Assembly (NCBI GenBank): GCA_022824865.1
Contig: JAJDZD010000028.1
Location: 16,341-80,340, forward strand
DNA: 64,000 bases
Reading direction: 5' to 3'
Source: Chloroflexota bacterium
GTDB lineage: Bacteria; Chloroflexota; UBA11872
The position numbers and the translations under genes were made by a program. Of this stretch, positions 50,991 through 59,965 are shown in pieces. Position 1 is the stretch's first letter, and each line of letters starts with the position of its first letter. Below the pieces are notes generated by a model. It made no database searches and was not told the origin of the DNA. It saw only the letters and a program-made list of their open reading frames with translations.

Positions 50991-51851
50991 GTGAGCGCCG
51001 CCTACGCCGTCATCGGCTGGCCCCTCGGCCACACCCTCTCCCCCGTCATGCACCAGGCCGCCCTCGATGAACTCGGCCTCGACGCCGCCTACACCGCCCT
51101 CCCCACGCCCCCCGGTAGCGAAACCGACCGCTTCGAAGCCGTCCGCGCCGGCGCCCTCGCCGGCCTCAACGTCACCATCCCCCACAAGCTCGCCGCCTAC
51201 CGGGCCATGGACCGCCTCACCCCCGCCGCCCAACGCACCGGCGCCGTCAACACCGTCATCCGCGACGGCCCCCGCCTCCTCGGCGACAACACCGACCCCT
51301 ACGGCTTCTCCGAAGCCCTCCGCCAATTCGGCAACTTCGACCCCGCCGGCGCATCCGTCGTCGTCCTCGGCGCCGGCGGCGCCGCCCGAGCCGCCGTCCT
51401 CGCCCTCCTCGACACCGGCGCCCGCCGCATCCTCATCGCCAACCGCACCCCCGCCCGCGCCCACCAACTCGTGCAAGACCTCCAGCCGCACAGCGACATC
51501 CCCATCGACGCCTGCGCGCTCACCGACGCCCGCCTCCCCAGGCACCTCGCCGCCGCCCAACTCCTCGTCAACACCACCAGCGTCGGCATGTCCGGCGGCC
51601 CCGCCCCCGGCGAAAGCCCCGTCCCCCCCGACCGGCTCCACCCCAACCTCTTCGTCTACGACATCGTCTACCGCCCCGCCGTCACACCCTTGCTGGCCGC
51701 GGCCCAGGATTGCGGCGCCCCCACCCTCGGCGGCCTCGAAATGCTCGTCATGCAGGGCGCCGCCAGCCTCCAGCAATGGACCGGCCGCCCCGCCCCGGCG
51801 CGTACCATGCTCGCAGCCGCCCGCGCCGCGTTGAACGCCGACCCCTCGTAG
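50991..51851 (+). CDS. aroE: Shikimate dehydrogenase
   Basis: Reduces 3-dehydroshikimate to shikimate with NADPH. The start was placed at GTG 50991 (VSAAYAVIGWPLGHTLSP); the frame is open far upstream but that part is antigene or repeat sequence. The 286-residue protein has the substrate motif SPVMHQAALDEL, the catalytic Lys in NVTIPHK (about 65), GDNTDPYGF with the catalytic Asp, and the nucleotide motif VVLGAGGAARAAVLAL followed by NRTPARA, favouring NADPH. Confidence 0.94.
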   Translation: MSAAYAVIGWPLGHTLSPVMHQAALDELGLDAAYTALPTPPGSETDRFEAVRAGALAGLNVTIPHKLAAYRAMDRLTPAAQRTGAVNTVIRDGPRLLGDNTDPYGFSEALRQFGNFDPAGASVVVLGAGGAARAAVLALLDTGARRILIANRTPARAHQLVQDLQPHSDIPIDACALTDARLPRHLAAAQLLVNTTSVGMSGGPAPGESPVPPDRLHPNLFVYDIVYRPAVTPLLAAAQDCGAPTLGGLEMLVMQGAASLQQWTGRPAPARTMLAAARAALNADPS

Positions 51852-51867
51852 GAACCACCCTTAGCCC

Positions 51868-53052
51868 ATGGCCAACCTCCGCTACCTGACCGCCGGCGAA
51901 TCCCACGGCCCCGGCCTCACCGTCATCGTCGAGGGCCTCCCCCTCGGCGTGCCCTTGGGCGTCCAGGACATCAACCCCGACCTCTCCCGCCGTCAGGGCG
52001 GCTACGGCCGCGGCGGCCGCATGAAAATCGAGCGCGACCAGGCCATCATCCGCAGCGGCATCCGCCTTGGTGAAACCCTCGGCAGCCCCATCACCCTCCT
52101 CATCGAGAACCGCGACTGGGCTAACTGGGTCGAAAAAATGGCCATCGAGGCCCCGTCCAACGACATCCCGCCCGTCACCAAGCCCCGCCCCGGCCACGCC
52201 GACCTCGCCGGCATGATCAAGTACGGCACCGGCGACCTCCGCAACATCCTCGAACGCTCCAGCGCCCGCGAAACCACCGCCCGCGTCGCCGTCGGCGCCG
52301 TCGCCCGCAAATTCCTCGCCGAGCTCGGCATCCGCATCCGCAGCCGCACCGCCCGCATCGGCTCCGTCGTCGACGAACCCGGCCTCGACCACGCCCGCCC
52401 CGAACACTGGCCCTGGGACGACGTCGAAGCCTCCCCCGTCCGCGCCGTCACCCCCGAACGCGCCGACGCCATGATGGCCGAGATCGACGCCGCTCGAACT
52501 GACGGCTCCACCCTCGGCGGCGTCTTCGAAGTCGTCGCCTGGGGCGCTCCGGTCGGCCTCGGCAGCCACGTCCAGTGGGACCGCAAGCTGGATGCCCGCC
52601 TCACCCAGGCCATCGTCAGCATCAACGCCGTCAAGGGCGCCGAAATCGGCCCCGCCTTCGCCAACGCCGCCGCTCGCGGTCATGACGTCCACGACGAAAT
52701 CGCCATAGACCCCGACCGCGGCTGGGCCCGCCTTTCCAACCGCGCCGGCGGCTTCGAGGGCGGCATGACCAACGGCCAGCCCATCGTCGTCCGCGGCGCC
52801 CTCAAGCCCATCTCCACCATGCGCCGCCCCCTGCGCACCGTCGATGTCGCCACCCTCCAGCCCACCACCGCCCACTTCGAGCGCTCCGACGTCTGCGTCG
52901 TCCCCGCCGCCGGCGTCATCGGCGAAGCCATGACCGCCCTCGTCCTCGCCGACGCCGTGCTCGACAAATTCGGCGGCGACAGCCTCCCCGAAACCCGCGA
53001 CAACCTCCAACGCTTCCGCCAGACCTACGCCGTCCAGTCCGAATCTGCATGA
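51868..53052 (+). CDS. aroC: Chorismate synthase
   Basis: Makes chorismate from EPSP using reduced FMN. The 394-residue protein begins MANLRYLTAGESHGPGLTVIVEG, the signature with the catalytic His, and has the FMN-binding RRQGGYGRGGRMKIERD, RPGHADLAG and ERSSARETTARVAVGAVA motifs. It lies 16 nt after aroE and its stop overlaps aroK by 4 nt. Length is standard for the bifunctional-independent bacterial type. Confidence 0.97.
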   Translation: MANLRYLTAGESHGPGLTVIVEGLPLGVPLGVQDINPDLSRRQGGYGRGGRMKIERDQAIIRSGIRLGETLGSPITLLIENRDWANWVEKMAIEAPSNDIPPVTKPRPGHADLAGMIKYGTGDLRNILERSSARETTARVAVGAVARKFLAELGIRIRSRTARIGSVVDEPGLDHARPEHWPWDDVEASPVRAVTPERADAMMAEIDAARTDGSTLGGVFEVVAWGAPVGLGSHVQWDRKLDARLTQAIVSINAVKGAEIGPAFANAAARGHDVHDEIAIDPDRGWARLSNRAGGFEGGMTNGQPIVVRGALKPISTMRRPLRTVDVATLQPTTAHFERSDVCVVPAAGVIGEAMTALVLADAVLDKFGGDSLPETRDNLQRFRQTYAVQSESA

Positions 53053-53579
53053 CCCCGCCCAACGTCGACCGCGTCTTCCTCGTCGGCATCAGCGGCGCCG
53101 GCAAATCCAGCGTCGCCACCGTCCTCGCCCGCCGTCTCGGCTGGAAACCCCAGGACACCGACACCGAGGTCGAACGCCGCACCGGCCGCACCATTCCCTG
53201 GCTTTTCACGCACAAGGGCGAGGACGTCTTCCGCGGCTTCGAGCAATCCGCCGTACTCGAACTCGCCGCCCGCCCCCGCCAGGTCGTCGCCCTCGGCGGC
53301 GGCGCCTTCGTCAACCCCCTCACCCGCGCCGCCCTGCTCCGCCGCGGCCTCGTCGTCTGGCTGGATGTCGACCCCGACGAAGCCGCCGAGCGCTTGGGCC
53401 CCGCCCTCGCCGACGAACCCCGCCCCATGCTCGGCGACGACCCCGTCGGCCGCCTCCGCGCCCTCCGCGCCGAACGCCTCGCCGCCTACCAGCAAGCCCA
53501 CCTCCACATCAACGCCAACCACAAATCCATCCACACCATCGCCACCGAAATCGCCACCACCCTCCACCCCCCTCCATGA
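53049..53579 (+). CDS. aroK: Shikimate kinase
   Basis: Phosphorylates shikimate at the 3-hydroxyl. The 176-residue P-loop protein has GISGAGKSS (Walker A, about 14-22), the shikimate-binding DTDTEVERRTGRTI (D-T-D) and GFEQSAVLEL, the LGGGAF motif, and the LID region DEPRPMLGDD with the catalytic Arg. It starts inside the aroC stop (4-nt overlap). Confidence 0.94.
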   Translation: MTPPNVDRVFLVGISGAGKSSVATVLARRLGWKPQDTDTEVERRTGRTIPWLFTHKGEDVFRGFEQSAVLELAARPRQVVALGGGAFVNPLTRAALLRRGLVVWLDVDPDEAAERLGPALADEPRPMLGDDPVGRLRALRAERLAAYQQAHLHINANHKSIHTIATEIATTLHPPP

Positions 53580-53589
53580 ACCCCCTCCA

Positions 53590-53690
53590 AAATGCGACCG
53601 TTCTTAATTCCTCTCCTTGTCTTAATCCCTCTCCTTGGGGAGAGGGTCAGGGTGAGGGGTCTTCCGGGCAACCACTCCACACACCACCTA
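53590..53690. repeat. MITE-like interspersed element, copy 3 (internal part only)
   Basis: Shares only the interior of the family: CCCTCTCCTTGGGGAGAGGGT, GGTGAGGGGTCTTCCGGGCAACCACTC. The terminal GGAGACCTTTGCA ends are not seen. It is followed by a polypyrimidine tract (about 53715-53757) that runs to the aroB start. It separates aroK from aroB by 184 nt. Confidence 0.55.
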
Positions 53691-53714
53691 AGCCACCATC
53701 CCCACCCATCGCGC

Positions 53715-53757
53715 CCAGCCAGCACCCTCTCACCTCTCACTCCTCTCCTCTCGCGAC
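53715..53757 (+). repeat. Polypyrimidine tract upstream of aroB
   Basis: A run of CTCTCACCTCTCACTCC-like sequence on the plus strand, almost without purines except A. Similar tracts lie at about 55060-55150, 60597-60690, 61078-61220 and 63665-63698, always between genes. Possible meaning: decayed remains of one repeat family. Confidence 0.55.
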
Positions 53758-53763
53758 TTCCTA

Positions 53764-54861
53764 ATGGGTGAGGTTCCTCCAGCCGCCAGCCCCCCGGCCA
53801 CGCCAAAGTCCCTCCAGGGCGTCACCATCGCCCGCGGCCTCCTCGCCCGCGCCGGCCAAATCGTCCGGGAAGTGGCCCCCACCGGCCGCGTCTTCCTCTG
53901 CGCCGACACCGTCGTCATGGACATCCTGGGTGATCGCGTCACCAACGCCCTCACCGCCTCAGGCCTTCAGGTCCGCGCCCACACCTTCCCGCCCGGCGAA
54001 GAAAGCAAGTCCCTCCACGTCGCCGGCGACCTGTATGGCTGGCTCGCCGCCGAACGCGCCGAACGCCGCGAGCCCCTCATCGCCCTCGGTGGCGGAGTCG
54101 CCGGCGACCTCGTCGGCTTCGTCGCCGCCACCTACGCCCGCGGCATCCCCCTCGTCCAGATCCCCACCACCCTGCTCGCCCAGATCGACAGCAGCATCGG
54201 CGGCAAAGTCGCCGTCGACCTGCCCGCCGGCAAAAACCTCGTCGGCGCCTTCTACCCCGCCCACCGCGTCATCATCGACCCCGACGCCCTCGCCACCCTG
54301 CCCCGCCCGCAGCTCATCGCCGACTACGCCGAAGTCATCAAAACCGCCGTCATCTTCGATGCCGACCTCTTCGACCTCATCGAAGCCTCAACCCACAAGC
54401 TCGACGACCCCGAACTCCTCGCCCAACTCGTCGAACGCTGCGTCCGCTGGAAAGCCAAAGTCGTCGACGAAGACCCCGAGGACCGAGGCATCCGCGCCAT
54501 CCTCAACTACGGCCACACCATCGCCCACGCCATCGAGACCGTCGCCGGCTACGGCGAGTATCGCCACGGCGAAGCCGTCGCCATCGGCATGGTCGGCGCC
54601 GGCCGCCTCGCCGCCCAAACCGGCCACTGGACCGAAGCCGAGGCCACCCGCCAGAACACCCTCCTCGCCACCATCGGCCTCCCCACTACGTTTACTGGCA
54701 TCCAGCCCGCCCACGTCCTCGACGCCATGCTCCGCGACAAAAAAGTCCAGAACGGCATCATCCGCTGGGTCCTCCCCACCACCCTCGGCCAAGCCACCGT
54801 CAACGTAGAAATCAACCCCACCCTCGTCACCCAAACCGTCCACACCCTCACCCCGTCGTAG
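53764..54861 (+). CDS. aroB: 3-dehydroquinate synthase
   Basis: Converts DAHP to 3-dehydroquinate with NAD+ and a divalent metal. The 365-residue protein has FLCADTVVMDILGDRV, PPGEESKSL, the NAD-binding ALGGGVAGDLVGFVAATY (about 115-132), PTTLLAQIDSSIGGKVAVD, GKNLVGAFYP and NYGHTIAHAIE with metal-ligand His. Last of the aro genes; only the 3-dehydroquinate dehydratase gene (aroD/aroQ) is missing from the set here. Confidence 0.95.
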   Translation: MGEVPPAASPPATPKSLQGVTIARGLLARAGQIVREVAPTGRVFLCADTVVMDILGDRVTNALTASGLQVRAHTFPPGEESKSLHVAGDLYGWLAAERAERREPLIALGGGVAGDLVGFVAATYARGIPLVQIPTTLLAQIDSSIGGKVAVDLPAGKNLVGAFYPAHRVIIDPDALATLPRPQLIADYAEVIKTAVIFDADLFDLIEASTHKLDDPELLAQLVERCVRWKAKVVDEDPEDRGIRAILNYGHTIAHAIETVAGYGEYRHGEAVAIGMVGAGRLAAQTGHWTEAEATRQNTLLATIGLPTTFTGIQPAHVLDAMLRDKKVQNGIIRWVLPTTLGQATVNVEINPTLVTQTVHTLTPS

Positions 54862-54862
54862 C

Positions 54863-54887
54863 GGCCGGTTTCTGACCGGCCTCTTCC
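54863..54887 (+). terminator. Terminator-like hairpin after aroB
   Basis: GGCCGGT (54863-54869), loop TTCTG, ACCGGCC (54875-54881), then TCTTCC. A perfect 7-bp GC stem 2 nt after the aroB stop, but the T run is short, so termination may be weak. Confidence 0.5.
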
Positions 54888-54984
54888 GGACGAAACGCGT
54901 TGGGTCAACCCGCGCCCCTCATTCGTTTTGGCCAGTCTCAAACCGGCCCTTTCCGCTCACAATCCAACGGTCGCGGCCTTCAAC

Positions 54985-55026
54985 GGTTCGTGGTGAGCCT
55001 ACCCAGAGCTTGTCGAAGGGAACCAC
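54985..55026. repeat. Interspersed repeat with GAGCTTGTCGAAGGG core
   Basis: GGTTCGTGGTGAGCCTACCCAG followed by AGCTTGTCGAAGGGAACCAC. Sequences combining TTCGTGGTGAGC and CTTGTCGAA with dyad symmetry recur between genes in many bacterial genomes. Only one copy is visible here, so the repeat call rests on general knowledge. Confidence 0.4.
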
Positions 55027-55059
55027 ACAGCCCCAAGCACCCAACCAACTCAGACCGAC

Positions 55060-55150
55060 CCTTTTTTCTCCTGTCTCAATGCTCACTACTCTCACCTCTC
55101 CCATTCCTACACCCACGACTCTCCGCTCACTCCTTACCTCCCCCGCGTCA
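55060..55150 (+). repeat. Polypyrimidine tract
   Basis: CTCACTACTCTCACCTCTCCC and CCGCTCACTCCTTACCTCCCCC type sequence, similar to the tracts at 53.7, 60.6, 61.1 and 63.7 kb. No coding signal. Confidence 0.5.
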
Positions 55151-55216
55151 TCCCGGCATTCCTCCCGGTCGTCTCTGTGTATCCTCCGGTAGTCGTGAAA
55201 GCCCCTCCCGTTCCGC

Positions 55217-56374
55217 ATGCCCCGCGCCACCTACATACCCATCACCGGCTCCGTGTTGCGCTGGGCCATCGACGAGAGCGGGCTCTCCAACAGCGAATTC
55301 GCCCAGAAAATCCGAATTGAGCCCGAAGACGTTCAGGCTTGGATATCTGGTCAGGCCCAGCCCACCAAGACTCAGTTCAACAAGATCGTCAGCACGCTAA
55401 AGCGGCCCAGCGCGGCGTTCTTCCTGCCCGAGCCACCCCAACACCTCAACCTGCCGCCGCCGCTACGACGCTCCGTCGGCGCCAAAGATCGTGCGCTCAA
55501 CGCCCAAGAACTCCGCGAGATCCGCTGGGCGCGTCGACTCCAGCAGCTGGTCGGGCACCTGAGAACTGAGGATGCAAGCTCCACTCCCGGCCTCCCGCGC
55601 TTTGAGCTTTCCGACCCGCCGAGCCTCGCCGCACGCGTTCTGCGCAAGCGGCTGGACGTTCCGCTGGACCGCCAAAGCCAGTGGCCCAACCCGGGCGCGG
55701 CCTTCGGCGGCTGGCGCGAGGCCGTGGAAGACACGGGTGTCCTCGTGCTCCTGCTCCAGCTTGGCTCCGACGCTATACGCGGCTTCGCGTTGTGGAACGA
55801 CGCCGCCCCTCTCGTCGCCGTCAACACGACCTTCATCCCCCAGGCGCGCGCCTTCACGCTGTTCCACGAGATCGGTCACCTATTGCTGCGCCAGGACGCC
55901 GCGTCCGATGAGCACATCGGCCGCAACCGACGCCTGGCCACGGGCTATCGGGTCGAACGCTGGTGCGAGCGTATGGCGGCCGCCGTGCTGTTGCCCGCGC
56001 CGGCCGTCAGCGCCGCCGTACCGACAGACATGTCGGAGGACGAGGCGTATCAATACGCCCGCAGGCTCGCAAGCCGCTTCAAAGTCAGCGTACGCGCCGC
56101 TGCGATCCGCCTCATCGAACTCAAACTCGCGCCGCGCGGGCTATACAACGAAGTCGTAAGCCAATCGGTCCAACTGGACCGACCCCGAAGAAACGGTGGT
56201 GGCGGTGGCCGCACCGCCGCTCAAACCCGCATCGCCCAGGTCGGCCGGGCAGCCGCCAACCGTATCGTCCAGGCCGTCGACGCCAACCGGCTCTCTGAGC
56301 GCGATGCACGCGATGTCCTACGGCTCGGTGGTCAGGGCTTCCAGGACTTCGCCTCGCTGGCGGAAGCGAGCTAG
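55217..56374 (+). CDS. XRE-type regulator with ImmA/IrrE metallopeptidase domain
   Basis: The 385-residue protein joins an N-terminal helix-turn-helix (about 20-65, SNSEFAQKIRIEPEDVQAWI and TQFNKIVSTLKRP) to an IrrE/ImmA-type zinc peptidase domain with LFHEIGHLLL (HExxH, about 217-221) and a downstream helix (VERWCERMAAAVLLPAPAV). Proteins of this type act as repressors or antirepressors in phage, conjugative elements and toxin-antitoxin pairs. It is followed after 9 nt by a DUF4411 PIN-like gene, a recurrent pairing, so it is probably the regulator/antitoxin of that gene. GC content is still high here. Confidence 0.85.
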   Translation: MPRATYIPITGSVLRWAIDESGLSNSEFAQKIRIEPEDVQAWISGQAQPTKTQFNKIVSTLKRPSAAFFLPEPPQHLNLPPPLRRSVGAKDRALNAQELREIRWARRLQQLVGHLRTEDASSTPGLPRFELSDPPSLAARVLRKRLDVPLDRQSQWPNPGAAFGGWREAVEDTGVLVLLLQLGSDAIRGFALWNDAAPLVAVNTTFIPQARAFTLFHEIGHLLLRQDAASDEHIGRNRRLATGYRVERWCERMAAAVLLPAPAVSAAVPTDMSEDEAYQYARRLASRFKVSVRAAAIRLIELKLAPRGLYNEVVSQSVQLDRPRRNGGGGGRTAAQTRIAQVGRAAANRIVQAVDANRLSERDARDVLRLGGQGFQDFASLAEAS

Positions 56375-56383
56375 AAATAACCA

Positions 56384-56920
56384 GTGTCCGATCTGACCTA
56401 CGTCGTGGACGCATGCTCGCTCTTCAATATGAAGAGACATCTGAAGGCAGCCCATCAGTGGGACTTCTTCAACGAGACTCTGACAGAGATGGTCAATCGA
56501 GGAGGTCTTCTCGTCACCCCTCAGGTTGAGACGGAGTGCGGGTACGGCGAGCATCCAGATGTGCCCGGCGCATGGGTTCTGGCAAAGGCCTCAAGTTACC
56601 CGGGCGTACGGAACCCTAGCGAACACACCGTCAGGCAAGTCCTAGCCAGATGGCCAAAGCTCGTTAATTCTGACAAAGAACGAGAAGATGCCGACCCGTA
56701 CGTGGTTGCCCGGGCCCTGGAATTGCAGAAGGCTCGAGTCCAGGTCTGCGTCGTCACGGACGACGTGCTCAACCGTCTCCCAATCACTGTATCGATTGCC
56801 ACTGCCTGCGACGACTACGGAATCGACTGGACCAGTTTGGCTGGCTTCTTGGGACCGGATCACCTCGACATACCACGCAGTTGGCTCACAGACAAGGGCC
56901 GGCGAGCGTCCCCGAGCTAA
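56384..56920 (+). CDS. DUF4411 family protein, PIN-like (probable toxin)
   Basis: The 178-residue protein starts at GTG 56384 (MSDLTYVVDACSLFNM). It has the PIN-type acidic pattern: Asp in VVDACSL, Glu in VETECGYGE, and Asp residues in EDADPYVVARAL and VCVVTDDV. DUF4411 proteins are known partners of HTH-ImmA/IrrE genes. As a PIN-like nuclease it would cleave RNA; that activity is inferred. The base composition drops from here rightward compared with the core genes. Confidence 0.78.
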   Translation: MSDLTYVVDACSLFNMKRHLKAAHQWDFFNETLTEMVNRGGLLVTPQVETECGYGEHPDVPGAWVLAKASSYPGVRNPSEHTVRQVLARWPKLVNSDKEREDADPYVVARALELQKARVQVCVVTDDVLNRLPITVSIATACDDYGIDWTSLAGFLGPDHLDIPRSWLTDKGRRASPS

Positions 56921-56954
56921 ACCGGCGGCAAGCGCCCAGCCACTTCCAAGCCCC

Positions 56955-57335
56955 ATGTCGCCAGCGAATCACCAACCCGAAATCATGCGCGACGAATCCG
57001 TCACCGGACCCTTCCCTCAGTTCCTCCGCGACCGCGTCCTCCGCCTCGCCTACATCTCCCACGACACACTTCCTTTCGCCCGCGACCTCGGCTACCACGG
57101 CCCACCTTTCCTCTGGGACCAAGAAACCTGCCGCCGCCGCCGAGCCCACCTCGACGCCGTCTACTTCCATCACTACGGCATCGCTACCCACGACGGCCGT
57201 TACACCCTCTCCACCCTCCCCATCATCCAACGCCAGCACCAAGCCACCTTCGGCACCTGGCGACTTCGCAACCCAGTCCTCGCCTTTATGAGCGCCCTTG
57301 CGGCAGGGGACTTGGACACGAAAGCGAACAAATGA
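56955..57335 (+). pseudogene. C-terminal remnant of a type ISP/IIG restriction-methylase
   Basis: The 126-residue product contains RLAYISHDTLPFARDLGYHGPPFLWDQE (positions about 30-57, several stretches) and LDAVYFHHYGIATHDG...TLSTLPIIQRQHQATFGTWR, which match the extreme C terminus of large Eco57I/ISP-type methyltransferase-restriction proteins (LTYTAxD-x-FARD-x-GYxGPPFxWD; ELDAAFFHLYG; DTFPIVRR). The catalytic methylase and nuclease regions, normally about 1000 residues, are absent. It overlaps the next gene by 4 nt (ATGA), so it may still be translated. Confidence 0.72.
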
Positions 57336-58526
57336 CCTCACCAGACTATGATCTTGTAGATCGCCTCCTTAACGAAGAAGAGAGCGCCGTACTGGACTTT
57401 AAGCGTGATCAGTACGAATTCGATCGAGTCGACAAAGAGACGAAGAGTGAACTTCTCAAAGACATTCTTGCATTCGCCAATACGTCACGTAACTCAAATG
57501 CTCACATACTCATCGGCGTCGAGGAAATTCGGGGACAACGCTGTACAGTCGTCGGCGTGAGGAGTCATCTGGACGACGCCAAGCTACAGCAATTTGTCAA
57601 CCAAAAGACTAATAGATCAGTAAACTTCCAATATCGTCAAATCCCCTTTCAGGGTGTAGAACTCGGCCTGCTTGAGATTTCTCACCAAGACTCACCGATT
57701 CTTCGTCCACAAGACGTATGGCAAGGTTAAGAGACACGGCGTCTACATAAGGCGTGGAAGCGCCACCGACACCGCAAGCCCAGACGAGATTGTAAATATG
57801 CCCATCACCTCGCCTAGTCCTCACTCAATCGCTCCGCCGCAACTCTATCTGGAGTGGGCCGACCTCGATAATAAGTCTCCGCTATCTACGTCTGTTTTCG
57901 TAAAGTCCCTCGTTCTCGAACCCGAACTGCCTGGCGATACCTTTGATGTCAAGCCTCGGTATTCGACTGCGGGAACAGGGCTCCTCCAGATTCCGGTCCC
58001 GAACTACAGCTTCAACATAAATATGAACCGAGACTACTCCACGGAGATCATCTCCTACTCTTCCGATGCAGCTCTGCTGACTCCTTTGGGTTTAGTAGTT
58101 CGGAATATCAGTGGCACAGTTGCCCGACGAGTCGTCTTTAGGGGATCAATTACCAAGTTCAACGGTCTGGTCATTCAAGATTCAATCCACAAGCCAAGTC
58201 GCTCGAGAGATCTCTATCTGACGTCAGCTCTTTCGACACTGCACCACCACGGCACGTGTCCTGAATATTCGGAATACGGCGACCACTGGAGCGTCGAAAT
58301 CGACTTTGGTGATATTCGTCCTCGCGATGAAACCTGGACAACCGAGCCGATACTGATCGGTTCGAAAGTGCCTGGCTCCATTACCCTGGAAGGCTCACTC
58401 TTGGGCGACAATATTCCCGATCCAATTCTGTGTGTACTGGATATTCAATTTGAGGTGGAACGCCGTGAAATGCGCATGTCAGATGTCGAGCAGCATATTA
58501 CCGACGAATGGGATAGACTGCCGTGA
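57332..58526 (+). pseudogene. AlbA_2-domain protein gene, frameshifted
   Basis: Frame 1 (57332-57730) encodes an AlbA_2/Schlafen-type nucleic-acid-binding domain: EESAVLDFKRDQYEF, ILAFANTSRNSNAHILIGVEE, ending early in ISHQDSPILRPQ. The family continuation (YGKVKRHGVYIRRGSATDTASPDEI) is found in another frame from 57690 on, which then runs to 58526. Dropping one base near 57689 restores one protein of about 397 residues. The C-terminal 270 residues are unrecognised and beta-rich. Either a true frameshift, a sequence error, or two separate proteins. GC is visibly lower than in the core genes. Confidence 0.7.
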
Positions 58527-59026
58527 TGACCGCGATAGCGGGAACGCGCAGAGCGTCGGTCGATGGATCGTTGTTGCTATGTACAAGCCGTTGTACGAGT
58601 CCGTCCCGGCAACCGCGTTTCCAGTGCCATCGCCGGACGCTGCGTCCGGCCCGCAGACCTGCTCATCCACTTCTAGGACACATTCGCAAAATGCCACCCA
58701 AGCCTCACTCCCACTCTTCGCCGCCTGCGCAGAGCATTCCAATGCCCTCTATGCACTGTAATTGACCTAAGCAGGTCCCTCACACCGAGGCCGACAGTGT
58801 CCTCACTATCGACGAACTCACCGCCACCTTTCGTCGGCCACATTCTCGACAGCTGACAATCGCCGCATCGAATGGTCTACTCAACCAACCATGAATAGCA
58901 ATGATGTCCGCCTGAAATCTCGGTCAGCAGAACTGAACGAAAACTCGTAACTATTGCCTTCGCCTCAACGCCAGTCGCTGCTACAATTGATGACTTGCTG
59001 ACGCTCAACATACACTCTCTCACTCG
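58527..59026. other. 500-nt gap, no gene seen
   Basis: Several short ORFs overlap here with no family likeness or ribosome sites. Near the right end TTGATG (58987-58992) and CATACA (59009-59014), spaced 16 bp, could be a weak promoter for the next gene. Confidence 0.5.
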
Positions 59027-59965
59027 ATGAACGCAGATGCCCACGCCCAACGTCTAAGAGCCTTGGCCGCAGCCGACCTCAGTGCGCTCGTTGGCCCACC
59101 CATCGAAGTCACCGAAGACATGCTCAGCTCTTGTCGTTCCAAGAATACGTTCGGTGCCCTTGCATTCGAACTGTATAAGGAGGCAGTAAAGCTCGTTGGC
59201 GTGATCTGCATTCATCATGTCACCACCGAGCCCTACATAGTACAGCTCAATCGGAATCAAGCAATCTGCGCAGGACTGCTCGTTAGGATTTCGAAGCTCA
59301 TGCTATCTGTAACTAAACTATCTTCGGATACTGAGCATGGCGAGACAGTGAAGATTCTGAATAGGTGTATTATAGAATCCGCAGTGACTCTACGTTACCT
59401 GCTCCTCAAGAAACACGATCCTAGGGTATTCGACCGTTTTGTGGAATCAAGTCTCAGACCTGAGGTAGAACTTTACGACTTCATCCTTGCCAATGTCGAG
59501 AAAAACAATGGGCGAATGCTTGGTATCGAAGATCGCATGATCAAGTCTATTCTAGACACGTTCGACAAGTCGGGAATAGATCGGGAATCGGCACGCCTCA
59601 AGAGGGGATCATGGGCCGGAAGCTTTCGAGACAGACTATCGGCCCTAGGTATGGAAGAAGTATATGTCGCTTTTCAAATGGTTCCCTCACATGCGGTTCA
59701 CGGGGATTGGGTTGACATCCTCAAAGAGCATCTAGTACCGAGTGTAGACGGGTTTGAAGTATGCACTGAGTGGAGGAAGACTGATGGAGAGATGCTTGGA
59801 ACTGTAGCTAACTTCGCCATTGAAGCAGGGCTCAAGTACCTTTACGAATACTTTGAAGGACCTGTCACATTAGCACTCAAACAGCGACTTGATGACTTGA
59901 TGTATAGAATCAACAAGACCGAATTGTCGCGCGATGAATGGCGTGAGATAGACAAGGACCAGTGA
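59027..59965 (+). CDS. DUF5677-like protein
   Basis: The 312-residue, mostly helical protein resembles DUF5677 members: an N-terminal region followed by LVRISKLMLSVTKL, a conserved-type helix IIESAVTLRYLLLKKHDPRVFDRF, and VYVAFQMVPSHAVHGDWVDIL near residue 220. The family has no established activity; HEPN-like folds have been suggested for such helical proteins, which I cannot confirm. Codons are AT-richer than in the flanking core genes, suggesting transfer. No ribosome site is obvious. Stands alone. Confidence 0.6.
   Translation: MNADAHAQRLRALAAADLSALVGPPIEVTEDMLSSCRSKNTFGALAFELYKEAVKLVGVICIHHVTTEPYIVQLNRNQAICAGLLVRISKLMLSVTKLSSDTEHGETVKILNRCIIESAVTLRYLLLKKHDPRVFDRFVESSLRPEVELYDFILANVEKNNGRMLGIEDRMIKSILDTFDKSGIDRESARLKRGSWAGSFRDRLSALGMEEVYVAFQMVPSHAVHGDWVDILKEHLVPSVDGFEVCTEWRKTDGEMLGTVANFAIEAGLKYLYEYFEGPVTLALKQRLDDLMYRINKTELSRDEWREIDKDQ

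Larger units (their letters stand above)
54862..55216. other. 355-nt gap after the aro operon
   Basis: Holds a terminator-like hairpin directly after aroB (54863-54887), an imperfect repeat with GAGCTTGTCGAAGGG (54985-55026), and a polypyrimidine tract (55060-55150). No gene was recognised; short ORFs here have no family likeness. Confidence 0.6.

Noticed and set aside
58432..58761. Open frame in the gap after the AlbA_2 gene
   Set aside because: No ribosome site, no family likeness, and it overlaps the end of the preceding frame; treated as chance.
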